A DNA stretch of 64,000 nucleotides. Origin: JACMQX01 sp044225675. GTDB lineage: Bacteria > Pseudomonadota > Gammaproteobacteria > Burkholderiales > Burkholderiaceae_C. Shown here one piece after another: positions 17,274 to 25,928 of this stretch (its first letter is position 1; the number at the start of each line of letters is the position of its first letter). The notes beneath the pieces are model-generated. The model did not search any database. It worked only from the letters and a program-made list of their open reading frames with translations, and was not told the origin of the DNA. The stretch is taken from contig JBGAIH010000030.1 in assembly GCA_044225675.1 (NCBI GenBank), positions 3,572 through 67,571 of the forward strand, given 5' to 3'. Position numbers and translations under genes: made by a program.

Positions 17274-17714
17274 ATGACCGAGATCGCCTTCCATTTCAAC
17301 GCGCCCGACAAGCTCGACTATGCGTGCCGGCTGGTGCGCAAGGCCGTCGCCAGCGGCGCGCGCCTGGTGGTGACGGGCGAGCGCGACCTGCTGTCGCGGC
17401 TGGACGTGGCGCTGTGGACCTTCTCGCCGCTCGAGTTCCTGCCGCATTGCCGCGCGGGCGCGGACGCCGCCATGCTGGCCGCTTCGCCCGTGGTGCTGGC
17501 CGAGTCGCCGCAGGGCACGCCGCATCAGCACGTGCTGGTCAACCTCGGCGCGGCCGTGCCCCAGGGCTTTGAGCGCTTCGAGCGCCTGATCGAGGTCGTG
17601 GCGCAGGCCGACGAGGCCGACCGCCAGGATGCGCGCGGGCGCTGGAAGCACTACGCCGACCGCGGCTACGCCATCACCCGCCATGACCTGGGCCAGAAAG
17701 GGGCGGCCGCATGA
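17274..17714 (+). CDS. holC: DNA polymerase III chi subunit HolC
   Basis: A 146-aa clamp-loader accessory protein that links the replisome to SSB. The start MTEIAFHFNAPDKLDYACRL fits the family; earlier in-frame codons lie inside the pepA end and are atypical. LEFLPHCRAGAD and the terminal RWKHYADRGYAITRHDL are conserved-looking features. It overlaps the next gene by 4 bp and probably shares the pepA transcript. Confidence 0.9.
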   Translation: MTEIAFHFNAPDKLDYACRLVRKAVASGARLVVTGERDLLSRLDVALWTFSPLEFLPHCRAGADAAMLAASPVVLAESPQGTPHQHVLVNLGAAVPQGFERFERLIEVVAQADEADRQDARGRWKHYADRGYAITRHDLGQKGAAA

Positions 17715-18016
17715 ACGCACCGCGCACGCCGCCCCGTTTTGTGCCCACGCTCACCGAGGTCGTGCAGACGCCCCAGACGGTTGCGGCGCCGGGCCCTGAC
17801 CTGATGGCCCAGATCGAGGAGCAGATCATCCATCGCGTGATGCAGCGCGTGGACCTGTCGCTGGAGCGACGGCTGCGCGAAGCCGTCGCCACGCTCGTGC
17901 TGGAGCAGACCCGTTCGCTCGGCCCGCTGCTGCGCGAGGAGATCGAATCTGTCGTCCGGCAGTCGGTGTCGGAGGCAGTCTCGCAGGAGCTGGCCCAGCG
18001 CACGCAGCGCCCATAA
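17711..18016 (+). CDS. Hypothetical protein downstream of holC
   Basis: A 101-aa protein with no recognised domain. The N-terminal 25 residues are Pro/Thr-rich. The rest (about 30-97) is strongly charged and helical, with regular hydrophobic spacing (IEEQIIHRVMQRVDLSLERR), suggesting a coiled coil or amphipathic helix bundle. The ATGA overlap with holC and typical codon use argue that it is real and cotranslated. A role near the replisome is only a positional guess. Confidence 0.65.
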   Translation: MNAPRTPPRFVPTLTEVVQTPQTVAAPGPDLMAQIEEQIIHRVMQRVDLSLERRLREAVATLVLEQTRSLGPLLREEIESVVRQSVSEAVSQELAQRTQRP

Positions 18017-18162
18017 GAAAATCTCTGCGGAGGGTAAACCCCCTAATTCCCCGACACCTATCGTGTTCCCTATGGATTGGGCCCGGAAATTGCGATATGT
18101 TCCCCGCCGTTGAGTCATAAATTCCACATCTCAACCATTTCCCATAATCTGGAGGTTTTCCT

Positions 18163-19293
18163 ATGCAAATGAAGTTGAAACTGACTGTTGCTGCCGCCAT
18201 CGCCGCCGTCGCTGGCATGGCTGCCGCGCAGGATCAGGTTGTCAAGATCGGTCACGTCGCTCCGATCTCCGGCGCCCAGGCCCACTATGGCAAGGACAAC
18301 GAAAACGGCGTCCGCATGGCCATCGAAGACCTCAACAAGGCCGGCGTCACCATCGGTGGCAAGAAGGTCAAGCTCGAGATCCAGGCCGAAGACGACGCCG
18401 CCGATCCGAAGCAGGGCACCGCTGCCGCCCAGAAGCTGTGCGACGCCAAGGTCGCTGGCGTGGTCGGCCACCTGAACTCCGGCACCACCATTCCCGCCTC
18501 CAAGGTCTACAACGACTGCGGCATCCCCCACATCACCGGCGCGGCCACCAACCCCAACCTGACCAAGCCTGGCTACAAGACGACCTACCGCATCATCGCC
18601 AACGACAACGCCCTGGGCGCTGGTCTGGCCTTCTATGCGGCCGACAAGCTCAAGCTCAAGACCGTGGCCATCATCGACGACCGCACGGCCTACGGCCAGG
18701 GCGTCGCCGAAGTGTTCAAGAAGACCGCCGTCGCCAAGGGCATGAAGGTCGTCGACGAGCAGTTCACTAATGACAAGGCCACCGACTTCATGGCGATCCT
18801 GACCGCCATCAAGGCCAAGAACCCCGACGCCATCTTCTACGGCGGCATGGACCCGCAAGCCGGCCCGATGCTGCGCCAGATGGAGCAGCTCGGCCTGTCC
18901 AAGACCAAGTACTTCGGCGGCGACGGCATCTGCACGTCCGAGATCGCCAAGCTCGCCGGCGGCGCCAAGACGCTGGAGAACGTGGTCTGCGCCGAAGGCG
19001 GCGCCTCGCTGGCCAAGATGCCCGGCGGCGAAGCCTGGAAGAAGCGCTACGACGAAAAGTACCCCAACCAGTTCCAGGTCTACAGCCCGTACACCTATGA
19101 CGCCACTTTCGTTCTGGTCGAAGCCATGAAGAAGGCCAAGTCCTGGGATCCGAAGGTCTACACCCCCGAGCTGATCAAGACGAACTTCAAGGGCGTGACG
19201 ACCACCATCCAGTTCGAGCCCAACGGCGAACTGAAGAACCCGGCCATCACCCTGTACGTCTACAAGGACGGCAAGAAGACGCCCCTGAACTGA
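18163..19293 (+). CDS. Branched-chain amino-acid ABC transporter substrate-binding protein (LivK-like)
   Basis: A 376-aa periplasmic binding protein of the Leu/Ile/Val type. A signal peptide covers about residues 1-22, with cleavage after MAAA. Typical features are VKIGHVAPISGAQAHYGKDN and the ligand-pocket stretch GHLNSGTTIPASKVYND. GGAGG is present 7-8 bp before the ATG at 18163. No liv permeases or ATPases lie next to it, so it is an orphan receptor serving a distant transporter. The 146-bp upstream region is AT-richer and should hold its promoter, but no consensus pair is convincing. A strong terminator follows. Confidence 0.9.
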   Translation: MQMKLKLTVAAAIAAVAGMAAAQDQVVKIGHVAPISGAQAHYGKDNENGVRMAIEDLNKAGVTIGGKKVKLEIQAEDDAADPKQGTAAAQKLCDAKVAGVVGHLNSGTTIPASKVYNDCGIPHITGAATNPNLTKPGYKTTYRIIANDNALGAGLAFYAADKLKLKTVAIIDDRTAYGQGVAEVFKKTAVAKGMKVVDEQFTNDKATDFMAILTAIKAKNPDAIFYGGMDPQAGPMLRQMEQLGLSKTKYFGGDGICTSEIAKLAGGAKTLENVVCAEGGASLAKMPGGEAWKKRYDEKYPNQFQVYSPYTYDATFVLVEAMKKAKSWDPKVYTPELIKTNFKGVTTTIQFEPNGELKNPAITLYVYKDGKKTPLN

Positions 19294-19330
19294 TCCGACC
19301 GATCATTCCGGCGCGCTTATGCGCAACAGA

Positions 19331-19358
19331 AAAGGCCACCGCATGCGGTGGCCTTTTT
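19331..19358. terminator. Bidirectional intrinsic terminator
   Basis: AAAGGCCACCGC (19331-19342) and GCGGTGGCCTTT (19345-19356) are perfectly complementary, followed by TT. On the plus strand the stem runs into five T; on the minus strand into four. It can end both the livK-like gene and the convergent repeat-protein gene. Confidence 0.85.
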
Positions 19359-19375
19359 CATGGCGGGATGGAGGC

Positions 19376-19840
19376 TTACTGCATCTTGTTGGCAGCCTTG
19401 GCTTCGGCCTTCACGTCAGCGCGCGCTGCGGGGGTGCCCGAGGGAGCCAGTTCGCTCACGCTCGGCTCGACCTTCTTGCCGCCCTTGGCGGCGCGCTTGT
19501 TGGTGCCCTTGTCGGCGCCTTCACCCGTCTTCAGCGGTGCCTTGGCTTCGGCCTTCACGTCGGCGCGCGCCTTGGCGTCACCTGCGGGGTAGGTCTTGGC
19601 GGCCAGGTCGGCGCCTTCGCCGGTCTTGTTCTTGGGCATGGCCTTGTTGTCGGCACGGGCCTCGGCCTTCACGTCGGCGCGGGCCTTGTCGGACATGGCG
19701 GTGCCAGCGGTCGCAGCGGCCTCGGCCTTCACCTTGTTGTCGGTGCCGTCGCCCTTGCTGAGCGTCTGGGCGGAAGCGAAGCCACCCACGGCCAGCAGGC
19801 TGGCCAGCAGAACGGAAGTGCGCAGGGATTGCTTGTTCAT
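19376..19840 (-). CDS. Secreted Ala/Lys-rich repeat protein of unknown function
   Basis: A 154-aa protein. Residues 1-24 are a signal peptide (MNKQSLRTSVLLASLLAVGG, then cleavage near ASAQ). The mature part is very polar, lacks aromatic residues almost completely, and contains three copies of ARADVKAEA and two of KTGEGAD. Such proteins are sometimes labelled TolA-like, but no TolA domain can be seen. It is probably periplasmic and disordered or helical. The upstream in-frame extension to 19882 is not signal-peptide-like, so I start at 19840. Confidence 0.75.
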   Translation of the reverse strand: MNKQSLRTSVLLASLLAVGGFASAQTLSKGDGTDNKVKAEAAATAGTAMSDKARADVKAEARADNKAMPKNKTGEGADLAAKTYPAGDAKARADVKAEAKAPLKTGEGADKGTNKRAAKGGKKVEPSVSELAPSGTPAARADVKAEAKAANKMQ

Positions 19841-20047
19841 TGTGAAATTCCTTTCGGTGTTGATAAGAGTTCGCCTCGTCATCGAAGCGGCTCAGTGAAT
19901 TTACGTTTCAGGGCGGGGCGGCGCTGTCGTCAGACGGCGGGGCAGGGCGTAGGACAGCGGCCTGTCGCGTTGAAGGCGGCGGGTCGGCGGGCAGGGGCCT
20001 GGCCTATCATGGTGGCTTCAAGACACAGCCCCCTTCCGTGGCTCCCC

Positions 20048-20470
20048 ATGCCCGCAGCTTTGCCGCCCGTTCGCCTGTTTCCGCTGCCCGGTGGCGTGCG
20101 AGGTCATGCCATGGTGGATTCATGGTTCGATTCGCAGTCGCCGGATCTTGCTGCGGTGGCTCGGCGCTGGTTCGACGCGATGCGCCAGTGCGGGGACGAT
20201 GTGCTCGACCTGCTCCACGACGGCCAGCCGACCGCATGCATCGGCCAGACGGCGCTGGCTTACGTTGCCATCTACCGTGAGCATGTGAACGTCGGCTTCT
20301 TCCTCGGCGCGAGCCTGGCCGATCCGGACCACCTTCTGCGGGGGACGGGGCGGTTCATGCGGCATGTGAAGCTGCTCCCGGGCGAGACCGCTGACGACGT
20401 GGCCTTGCAGCGCCTGATCCGCAGTGCCTACGTCGACCTCAAGGCCAGGCTGGCTTCAGCGCCGGCGTGA
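20048..20470 (+). CDS. DUF1801-type protein
   Basis: A 140-aa cytosolic protein of unknown role. The core (from about residue 22) includes AVARRWFDAMRQCGDDVLDL, TALAYVAIYREHVNVGFFLG and GTGRFMRHVKL, the pattern of DUF1801/YdhG-like proteins. The start is uncertain: Met at 20048 gives 140 aa, Met at 20111 gives 119 aa and would remove a Pro-rich leader. The last 15 bp overlap the convergent TetR gene. Confidence 0.7.
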   Translation: MPAALPPVRLFPLPGGVRGHAMVDSWFDSQSPDLAAVARRWFDAMRQCGDDVLDLLHDGQPTACIGQTALAYVAIYREHVNVGFFLGASLADPDHLLRGTGRFMRHVKLLPGETADDVALQRLIRSAYVDLKARLASAPA

Positions 20471-21190
20471 GCTGAGGACTGGCTTTGCCCCGGGCTGCCG
20501 TCGCGCAGGCGTGGGCCTGGTGGCCTTCTGCGAAGCAGCTTGCGTTGGTGTGAGGGTAGGCGCGAGAACTTGCCGAAAGGCCTCGGGCCCGGCTACCACG
20601 GCGCTCAGCAGCATGTTGATCGAGAAATCGATCATCTGCCGCAGGTCGATCAGGCTGTGCGGGCGCGGCACTCGGTCGCCAAGGATCAGCGTGGCCAGTC
20701 CATGCTCCATGGCCCAGGCCGAATGGGCCACCAGGTCAAGCTCGCCGTCCGGCCAGCCGTGCTCGCGCGCGAGCTGCATGACGGTGTCCGAGAACATGTT
20801 GAACGACTTGGCGCTGATGTCCGCGAGTTCGCCGTGCCGGTAGGTGTCGATGATGCGCGGCCCCACCATGAGATAGAACACGCCCTTGTTCGCCTTGGCG
20901 TAATCCACATAGCTCAGGAGCATGTCGCGGGCCCGGTCGAGCGTGTGCTCGCGCGTAGCGGCGATCCGCTCGCGCTCGGCCGCCAGCTCGCGAAAGCCTT
21001 CGCTCGCAATCGCTGCGAGCAGCGCCTCCTTGCCATCGAAGTGCTTGGATGGCGCGGCCACCGACACGCCTGCACGCCGGGCGACCTCCCTGAGGCTCAG
21101 CTCTGCCGGCCCGCGCTCTTCCAGCAGCGTGCGGCCTTCGCGCAGCAAGGCGTTGCGCAGATCCCCGTGATGGTAGGACGTCGCTTCCAT
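20456..21190 (-). CDS. TetR-family transcriptional regulator
   Basis: A 244-aa repressor. The N-terminal HTH is LREVARRAGVSVAAPSKHF (about 33-51), and the rest is a helical ligand domain followed by a basic tail of about 30 residues. It is divergent from the catabolic operon at 21345, and a perfect inverted repeat lies in the gap between them. This points to local repression of that operon and of itself, relieved by a pathway intermediate, possibly a CoA thioester. The ligand is unknown. Confidence 0.88.
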   Translation of the reverse strand: MEATSYHHGDLRNALLREGRTLLEERGPAELSLREVARRAGVSVAAPSKHFDGKEALLAAIASEGFRELAAERERIAATREHTLDRARDMLLSYVDYAKANKGVFYLMVGPRIIDTYRHGELADISAKSFNMFSDTVMQLAREHGWPDGELDLVAHSAWAMEHGLATLILGDRVPRPHSLIDLRQMIDFSINMLLSAVVAGPEAFRQVLAPTLTPTQAASQKATRPTPARRQPGAKPVLSSRRR

Positions 21191-21250
21191 GGGCCGATTG
21201 TGCCAACAGTTCCCGCATGCAGCCGGCGCCTTGCGTCCGGTCGCGACTTA

Positions 21251-21269
21251 ATGTTAACATCGTTAACAT
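21251..21269. promoter_or_regulatory. TetR-type operator
   Basis: ATGTTAAC (21251-21258), spacer ATC, GTTAACAT (21262-21269) is a perfect 8-bp inverted repeat. It sits 61 bp upstream of the TetR start and 75 bp before the Bug protein start. Size and symmetry suit a TetR dimer. The surrounding AT-rich bases probably contain the overlapping divergent promoters. Confidence 0.75.
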
Positions 21270-21344
21270 AACGAGCCCACCGGCTCAAGTTCACTTGCCA
21301 GCCCAGAGAAACGGCCCCTGCGGCCCCTTGAACAGGAGACCTCC

Positions 21345-22346
21345 ATGTCAACACCCAATCGACGCAGCGCCCTGCTGTACACCGCCAGCGCCCTGCTGGC
21401 AGCCCGGCTTGCGCCGGCGCATGCCCAGACGCCCGCGGCCTATCCGCGCAAGCCGATCGTGGTCAAGACCGCGTTCCCCGCCGGCGGTCCGGCCGACGCA
21501 TCGATCCGCGCTGCGGCAGTGGTCCTGCAGCGCAATCTCGGGCAGAACCTGGTGTCCGACAACGTGCCCGGCGCGAACGGATCCATCGGTGCCATGAACG
21601 TGCTGCGTTCCGACAACGACGGCTACACCTTGCTCGGCACCACGGGCGTCGACTTCCTGGTGGCCCCGCGGACCATCGCCAGCGCGAAGTACCAACCCGA
21701 TGCGTTCCATCTTGTCGGCGTGGTCGGCATTTCGGACTTCGTGCTCATCTCCAGCCCGCGGTACAACTTCCGCAATGCCGACGAGCTGATCGAGTACGCC
21801 AGGAAGCCGGGAAACCGCGAACTCTCCTACGGCCACTGGGGTGTGGGCTCGGCGCCGCACCTGGTCGGGGCCGACTTCCAGGCGCGCGCCGGCATCAAGT
21901 TCCTGGAGGTGCCCTACAAGGGCGCAGCGCCGACGCTCACCGACGTCTCGGGCGGCCAGGTCGACTTGACCTTCGTGCCGCTGGGCGGACCCACGCTCGG
22001 GATGATCCAGGCGGGCCGCGTCAAGGCGATCGCCTTGGCCAGCCTGCGGCGCAACCCGGCCTTGCCCGAGGTGCCGCGCGTCGCCGACAGCAAGGCCTTG
22101 CCGGACTTCGAATACAGCCTCTGGTCCGCCCTGCTGGCGCCGCCCAGAACGCCCGAGCCCATCGTCAGCCGTCTGACCGATGCGCTCAATGAATGGGTGC
22201 TCAGCCCCGAGAACCAGCAGCGCATCGCCACCAATGCGTCGCGCCGGCTCGACCCGATGAGCGTCCAGCAGAACGCGGCCTTCCTCAAGGCCGAGCACGA
22301 CAAGTACACCCGCCTGGCCCGCACGCTGAACCTGCAGGCGGAGTAA
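21345..22346 (+). CDS. Bug/TctC-family tripartite tricarboxylate transporter substrate-binding protein
   Basis: A 333-aa periplasmic receptor. A signal sequence covers about residues 1-27 and starts with an Arg-Arg pair (NRRSALLYTASALLA), possibly a weak Tat signal. Family features are YPRKPIVVKTAFPAGGPADA and VPYKGAAPTLTDVSGGQVDL. Members bind carboxylates such as aromatic or dicarboxylic acids. As first gene of the operon it may deliver or sense the substrate degraded by the enzymes downstream. No TctA/TctB membrane genes are nearby. Confidence 0.9.
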   Translation: MSTPNRRSALLYTASALLAARLAPAHAQTPAAYPRKPIVVKTAFPAGGPADASIRAAAVVLQRNLGQNLVSDNVPGANGSIGAMNVLRSDNDGYTLLGTTGVDFLVAPRTIASAKYQPDAFHLVGVVGISDFVLISSPRYNFRNADELIEYARKPGNRELSYGHWGVGSAPHLVGADFQARAGIKFLEVPYKGAAPTLTDVSGGQVDLTFVPLGGPTLGMIQAGRVKAIALASLRRNPALPEVPRVADSKALPDFEYSLWSALLAPPRTPEPIVSRLTDALNEWVLSPENQQRIATNASRRLDPMSVQQNAAFLKAEHDKYTRLARTLNLQAE

Positions 22347-22383
22347 GGCCACGGCCAATTTCCTTTCCACAGAAAGACCTGTC

Positions 22384-23151
22384 ATGTCCGAAATCGTCAC
22401 CTTTCACAAGGACGGCGCCGTTGGCGTCGTCACCCTGGCCAAGCCGCCGCACAATCTGCTCGACGACGCACTCCTGCAGGGCCTGCTGGCCGCCTACGAG
22501 CGCGCCCAACGGGAGGAATGCCGTGCCATCCTGCTGCGAAGCGGCATGCGGCATTTCTGCGCGGGCGCCGACGTCAATGGCTTCGTCAGCGGTGGGCGCC
22601 GCCGCGACCAGGCGGCGTTCGACGCTCTGATCTCCGCGCTCGAGAACGTGCCCCTGCCTTCGGTGGCGGCCGTGCATGGCGCGGCGCTCGGCGGCGGCTT
22701 CGAGCTGGCCCTGACCTGCGACATGATCGTTGCGGCCGATACGGCCTCCTTCGGCATGGCGGAGGCTTCGCTCGGCCTGCTGCCGCTGCTGGGCGGCGTG
22801 CAGCGGGTGACGCAGCGCGTCGGTCCGGCCCGTGCCAAGGAAATGGCCATGTTCGGCCGGCGCCATGACCCGGTGGCGCTGGAGCGCTGGGGCGCCATCA
22901 ACCTCGTGGTGGCCGAAGGCGAACTGGCCACGGCCTCGATGTCCTGGGCACGGCAACTGGCCGCCGGCCCGACCGTGGCCCTGCGCGGCATCAAGCGGCT
23001 GGCCAACCTCTCGGCCCGCGCCGGCACTGCTGCGGGCGACGCCGCCCAGACGGAAGTGAACGAACTCATGTGGGCCAGCGCCGACCAGAAGCGCGGCCTT
23101 GCGGCCTTCCTCGCGACCGGTCCCGGCTCGGCCGTCTTTGAAGGGAACTGA
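22384..23151 (+). CDS. Enoyl-CoA hydratase/isomerase family protein
   Basis: A 255-aa crotonase-fold enzyme. The oxyanion-hole segments are FCAGADVNGFV and HGAALGGGFELAL, and the catalytic-glutamate region is GMAEASLGLLPLLGGVQR. It should hydrate or isomerise an enoyl-CoA intermediate. It lies between the Bug protein (37 bp before) and the CoA-transferase (2 bp after), clearly one operon. The substrate is not determinable from sequence. Confidence 0.9.
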   Translation: MSEIVTFHKDGAVGVVTLAKPPHNLLDDALLQGLLAAYERAQREECRAILLRSGMRHFCAGADVNGFVSGGRRRDQAAFDALISALENVPLPSVAAVHGAALGGGFELALTCDMIVAADTASFGMAEASLGLLPLLGGVQRVTQRVGPARAKEMAMFGRRHDPVALERWGAINLVVAEGELATASMSWARQLAAGPTVALRGIKRLANLSARAGTAAGDAAQTEVNELMWASADQKRGLAAFLATGPGSAVFEGN

Positions 23152-23153
23152 TC

Positions 23154-24497
23154 ATGCAGAACCCAAACGCCACGGCGTCCGGCACAATGGCCGCTGATGC
23201 CGCCGTCCTTGACGCCGCCGACCCTGCCACCGATGCCGGCGCAGGATCGACCGCCGCCGGGCCTTCGGCCGATGCGCCGCTCAAGGGCCTGAAGGTCATC
23301 GACTTCACCCGCGTGCTGGCCGGGCCGCATTGCACCAAGGCGCTGCGCGATCTCGGCGCCGACGTGACCAAGATCGAGCCGCCGGCCGGCGACGTCGGCC
23401 GCGCGGGCGTGCCGCACATCCACAGCATGTCGCTGTACTACACGCAGCAGAACGCCGGCAAGCGCAACCTCAGCATCGACCTCAACTGGCCCGAGGCGCG
23501 CGAGATCGTGCGGCAGATCTGCGCCAGGGCCGACGTCATCGTCGAGAACTTCCGGCCCGGCACGCTGCAGCGCTTCGGTCTCGGCTACGAGCAGGTGCGC
23601 GAGTTCAATCCGCGCGTCATCTATGTAAGCATGAGCGGCTACGGACAGACCGGGCCGTGGCGCAATCGGCCAGCCTTTGCGCCCACGGTGCAGGCCGAGA
23701 CCGGCTTCACCGACATCGTGCATGGGCACTACGGCGACGCGCTGGCCGATCTGCGCAATGACGCCTGCAGCCACGCCGACCTGTACACCGGCCTGCAGGG
23801 CGTGATCGCAGTCCTGGCGGCCCTGCAGCACAGGCACGCGACCGGTCAGGGCCAGCACGTGGACGTGTCGATGGCCGCGACCATGCTGTCGGTCAACGAG
23901 CGCGCGGGGGCGCAGCTGTCGGGCATCGACACCCAGGGCGAGCCGGTGGCGCTGAGCGCGCCGGAGTCCCACATCTACGTGCTGCCCGACGGCACGCGCA
24001 TCACCATCGCCGGCAGCCCGATCTACTCGCCGATGTTCGTGCGCTACTGCGCCATGATGCGCCGCAGCGACCTGCTGGGCGATCCGCGCTTCGCAACGGC
24101 CCCCTTGCGCCGTGCCAACCTGGACGCCTTGCTCGCCGAGGTCCGCGCCTGGATCCTCACCTTCACCGACCTGGACGAGCTGCAGGCGCAGGTCAGCGAG
24201 CAGAGCCTGGCCATCGGCGTGATCCGGAGCACCCGCGAACTCGCCGACTCCGAGTGGGCGCGCGACTGGGGGGCGGTGGTGCAGGTCGACGACCGAGGCG
24301 GTGGCACGGTGCAGATGCCCGGCCCGCCCTGGCGCTTCAGCGCGAGTCAGCTGCCGGCGCCGGGCATTCCGTATTTCCAGGGCGAGAACAATGCAGAGCT
24401 GCTGGCCGAATACGGTGTGGCCGCCGACGTCATCGACGACCTGCGCCAGCGGCGCGTGCTGCTGAGCCGGCGCTCGGCCCGCGGCGCCTATGACTGA
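23154..24497 (+). CDS. CaiB/BaiF family CoA-transferase
   Basis: A 447-aa class III CoA-transferase. The core starts near residue 43 (LKGLKVIDFTRVLAGPHCTK) after an Ala-rich N-terminal tail. Conserved parts are ENFRPGTLQRFGLGYE, and the region SHADLYTGLQGV, whose Asp is in the position of the catalytic aspartate that forms an acyl anhydride. It would activate a carboxylic acid by transfer of CoA. It overlaps the fumarylacetoacetase gene by 8 bp. Confidence 0.9.
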   Translation: MQNPNATASGTMAADAAVLDAADPATDAGAGSTAAGPSADAPLKGLKVIDFTRVLAGPHCTKALRDLGADVTKIEPPAGDVGRAGVPHIHSMSLYYTQQNAGKRNLSIDLNWPEAREIVRQICARADVIVENFRPGTLQRFGLGYEQVREFNPRVIYVSMSGYGQTGPWRNRPAFAPTVQAETGFTDIVHGHYGDALADLRNDACSHADLYTGLQGVIAVLAALQHRHATGQGQHVDVSMAATMLSVNERAGAQLSGIDTQGEPVALSAPESHIYVLPDGTRITIAGSPIYSPMFVRYCAMMRRSDLLGDPRFATAPLRRANLDALLAEVRAWILTFTDLDELQAQVSEQSLAIGVIRSTRELADSEWARDWGAVVQVDDRGGGTVQMPGPPWRFSASQLPAPGIPYFQGENNAELLAEYGVAADVIDDLRQRRVLLSRRSARGAYD

Positions 24498-25866
24498 GGG
24501 CAGCAGGGTGGCGCTCGACTTCACGCACGACGCGCAGGCACGCAGCTGGATCGACTCGGCCAATGAGCAGGGAGCCGACTTCCCTCTGCAGAACCTGCCG
24601 CTGTGCGTCTTCCGGCGGGCGGGCAGCGACGAGCCCTGGCGCGGCGGTGTGGGCATCGGCCGCTTCGTCGTCGACCTGCTGCGGCTCAGGGAGTCGGGCC
24701 TGTTCGATGGAGTGCTCGACGGTTCGCTCGACGGCACGGTCGGCAAGCTGGCGCGGCAGGCGCTGGACGCGGCGGCCGGTCCAGCGCTCAACGATCTGAT
24801 GGCGCTGGGCCGGCCCGCATGGCGCGCCTTGCGCCACGGCCTGTTTCGGCTCCTGCGTGACGATGCGCGCACCGTGGTTCGCGAGCGGCTGGCCGGCTGC
24901 CTCGTGCCGCAGTCCGACGCGGAGTGGACCTTGCCCGCCCGCGTTGGCGACTACACCGATTTCTACACTTCGCTGCAGCACGCTCTGAACATCGGCCGTC
25001 TGCGCCGCCCCGACAACCCGCTGTCGCCCAATTTCCACTGGATGCCCATCGCCTACCATGCCCGTGCCAGCAGCCTCGTCGTGTCGGGCACACCGGTGCG
25101 GCGGCCATGGGGACAGCGGCTCCCGGTGGGTGCGCAGGAGCCGGTCTTCGGCCCCTGCACCCAGCTGGACTACGAGCTCGAACTGGGAATGTGGGTCGGG
25201 CCCGGCAACCGGCAAGGCGAGCCGATCGCGCTGGCCGATGCACACGACCATCTCTTCGGCGTGAGCCTGCTCAATGACTGGTCGGCGCGCGACCACCAGT
25301 TCTGGGAGTCGCAGCCGCTCGGCCCCTTTCTGGGCAAGAACTTCGCCACGACCGTTTCGCCCTGGATCGTCACGATGGAAGCCCTGGCACCGTTTCGCGC
25401 ACCGTGGGCGCGAGACGCCACGCTCCCGCAGCCGCTGGCCCATCTGGACGCCGCCGCCGTGCGCGAGGCTGGCGCCATCGACGTCCAGCTGCGGGTGTCG
25501 CTCCGCTCTGGCGCCGCCGCGTCTGCCGGGCGCGCCGCACACGAGGTATCGCGCACCAGCTTCCGCCATCAGCACTGGACCTTTGCGCAGATGCTCACCC
25601 ACCACACGAGCAATGGCTGCAAGCTCGCGCCGGGCGACCTGCTGGGCAGCGGCACCGTGTCGGGCCCGCTGCCTGAAGAGGCGGGCGCGCTCATCGAGCA
25701 CAGCTTGGGCGGCCGCCAGCCGCTTATGATGGGCGCAGACGAAACCCGTTCCTTCCTGCTCGACGGCGACTCCGTGATCTTTCACGGGTGGTGCGAATCC
25801 CCGCAGGCCGTGCGCATCGGCTTCGGCGAATGCCGGGGCACCGTGCTCCCGAGCCTGGCTGTCTGA
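24490..25866 (+). CDS. Fumarylacetoacetase-like hydrolase
   Basis: A 458-aa protein of full FAH length, with the N-terminal SH3-like region (about 1-120) and the catalytic beta-roll. The catalytic His is His164 in GDYTDFYTSLQHALNIG, and metal-binding acidic residues lie in LDYELELGMWVG and NDWSARDHQFWE. True FAH cleaves fumarylacetoacetate at the end of tyrosine catabolism, but no homogentisate dioxygenase or maleylacetoacetate isomerase is nearby. It may therefore cleave a different beta-diketone made by this operon. Confidence 0.85.
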   Translation: MTEGSRVALDFTHDAQARSWIDSANEQGADFPLQNLPLCVFRRAGSDEPWRGGVGIGRFVVDLLRLRESGLFDGVLDGSLDGTVGKLARQALDAAAGPALNDLMALGRPAWRALRHGLFRLLRDDARTVVRERLAGCLVPQSDAEWTLPARVGDYTDFYTSLQHALNIGRLRRPDNPLSPNFHWMPIAYHARASSLVVSGTPVRRPWGQRLPVGAQEPVFGPCTQLDYELELGMWVGPGNRQGEPIALADAHDHLFGVSLLNDWSARDHQFWESQPLGPFLGKNFATTVSPWIVTMEALAPFRAPWARDATLPQPLAHLDAAAVREAGAIDVQLRVSLRSGAAASAGRAAHEVSRTSFRHQHWTFAQMLTHHTSNGCKLAPGDLLGSGTVSGPLPEEAGALIEHSLGGRQPLMMGADETRSFLLDGDSVIFHGWCESPQAVRIGFGECRGTVLPSLAV

Positions 25867-25928
25867 GCCGGGGGGGCAGCATGCCCGAGGCAGGGCGGGT
25901 TTCCCCTTTTTGAAGGAGCCATTGACCC

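Noticed and set aside
19319..20047. Long 5' extension of the DUF1801 frame
   Set aside because: It is antisense to the secreted repeat protein and crosses the terminator region; its translation is Gly/Leu/His-rich without features.
24490..25866. Assignment of the FAH-like gene to a tyrosine/homogentisate operon
   Set aside because: No homogentisate dioxygenase, hydroxyphenylpyruvate dioxygenase or maleylacetoacetate isomerase occurs in the window; the operon partners are CoA-ester enzymes.
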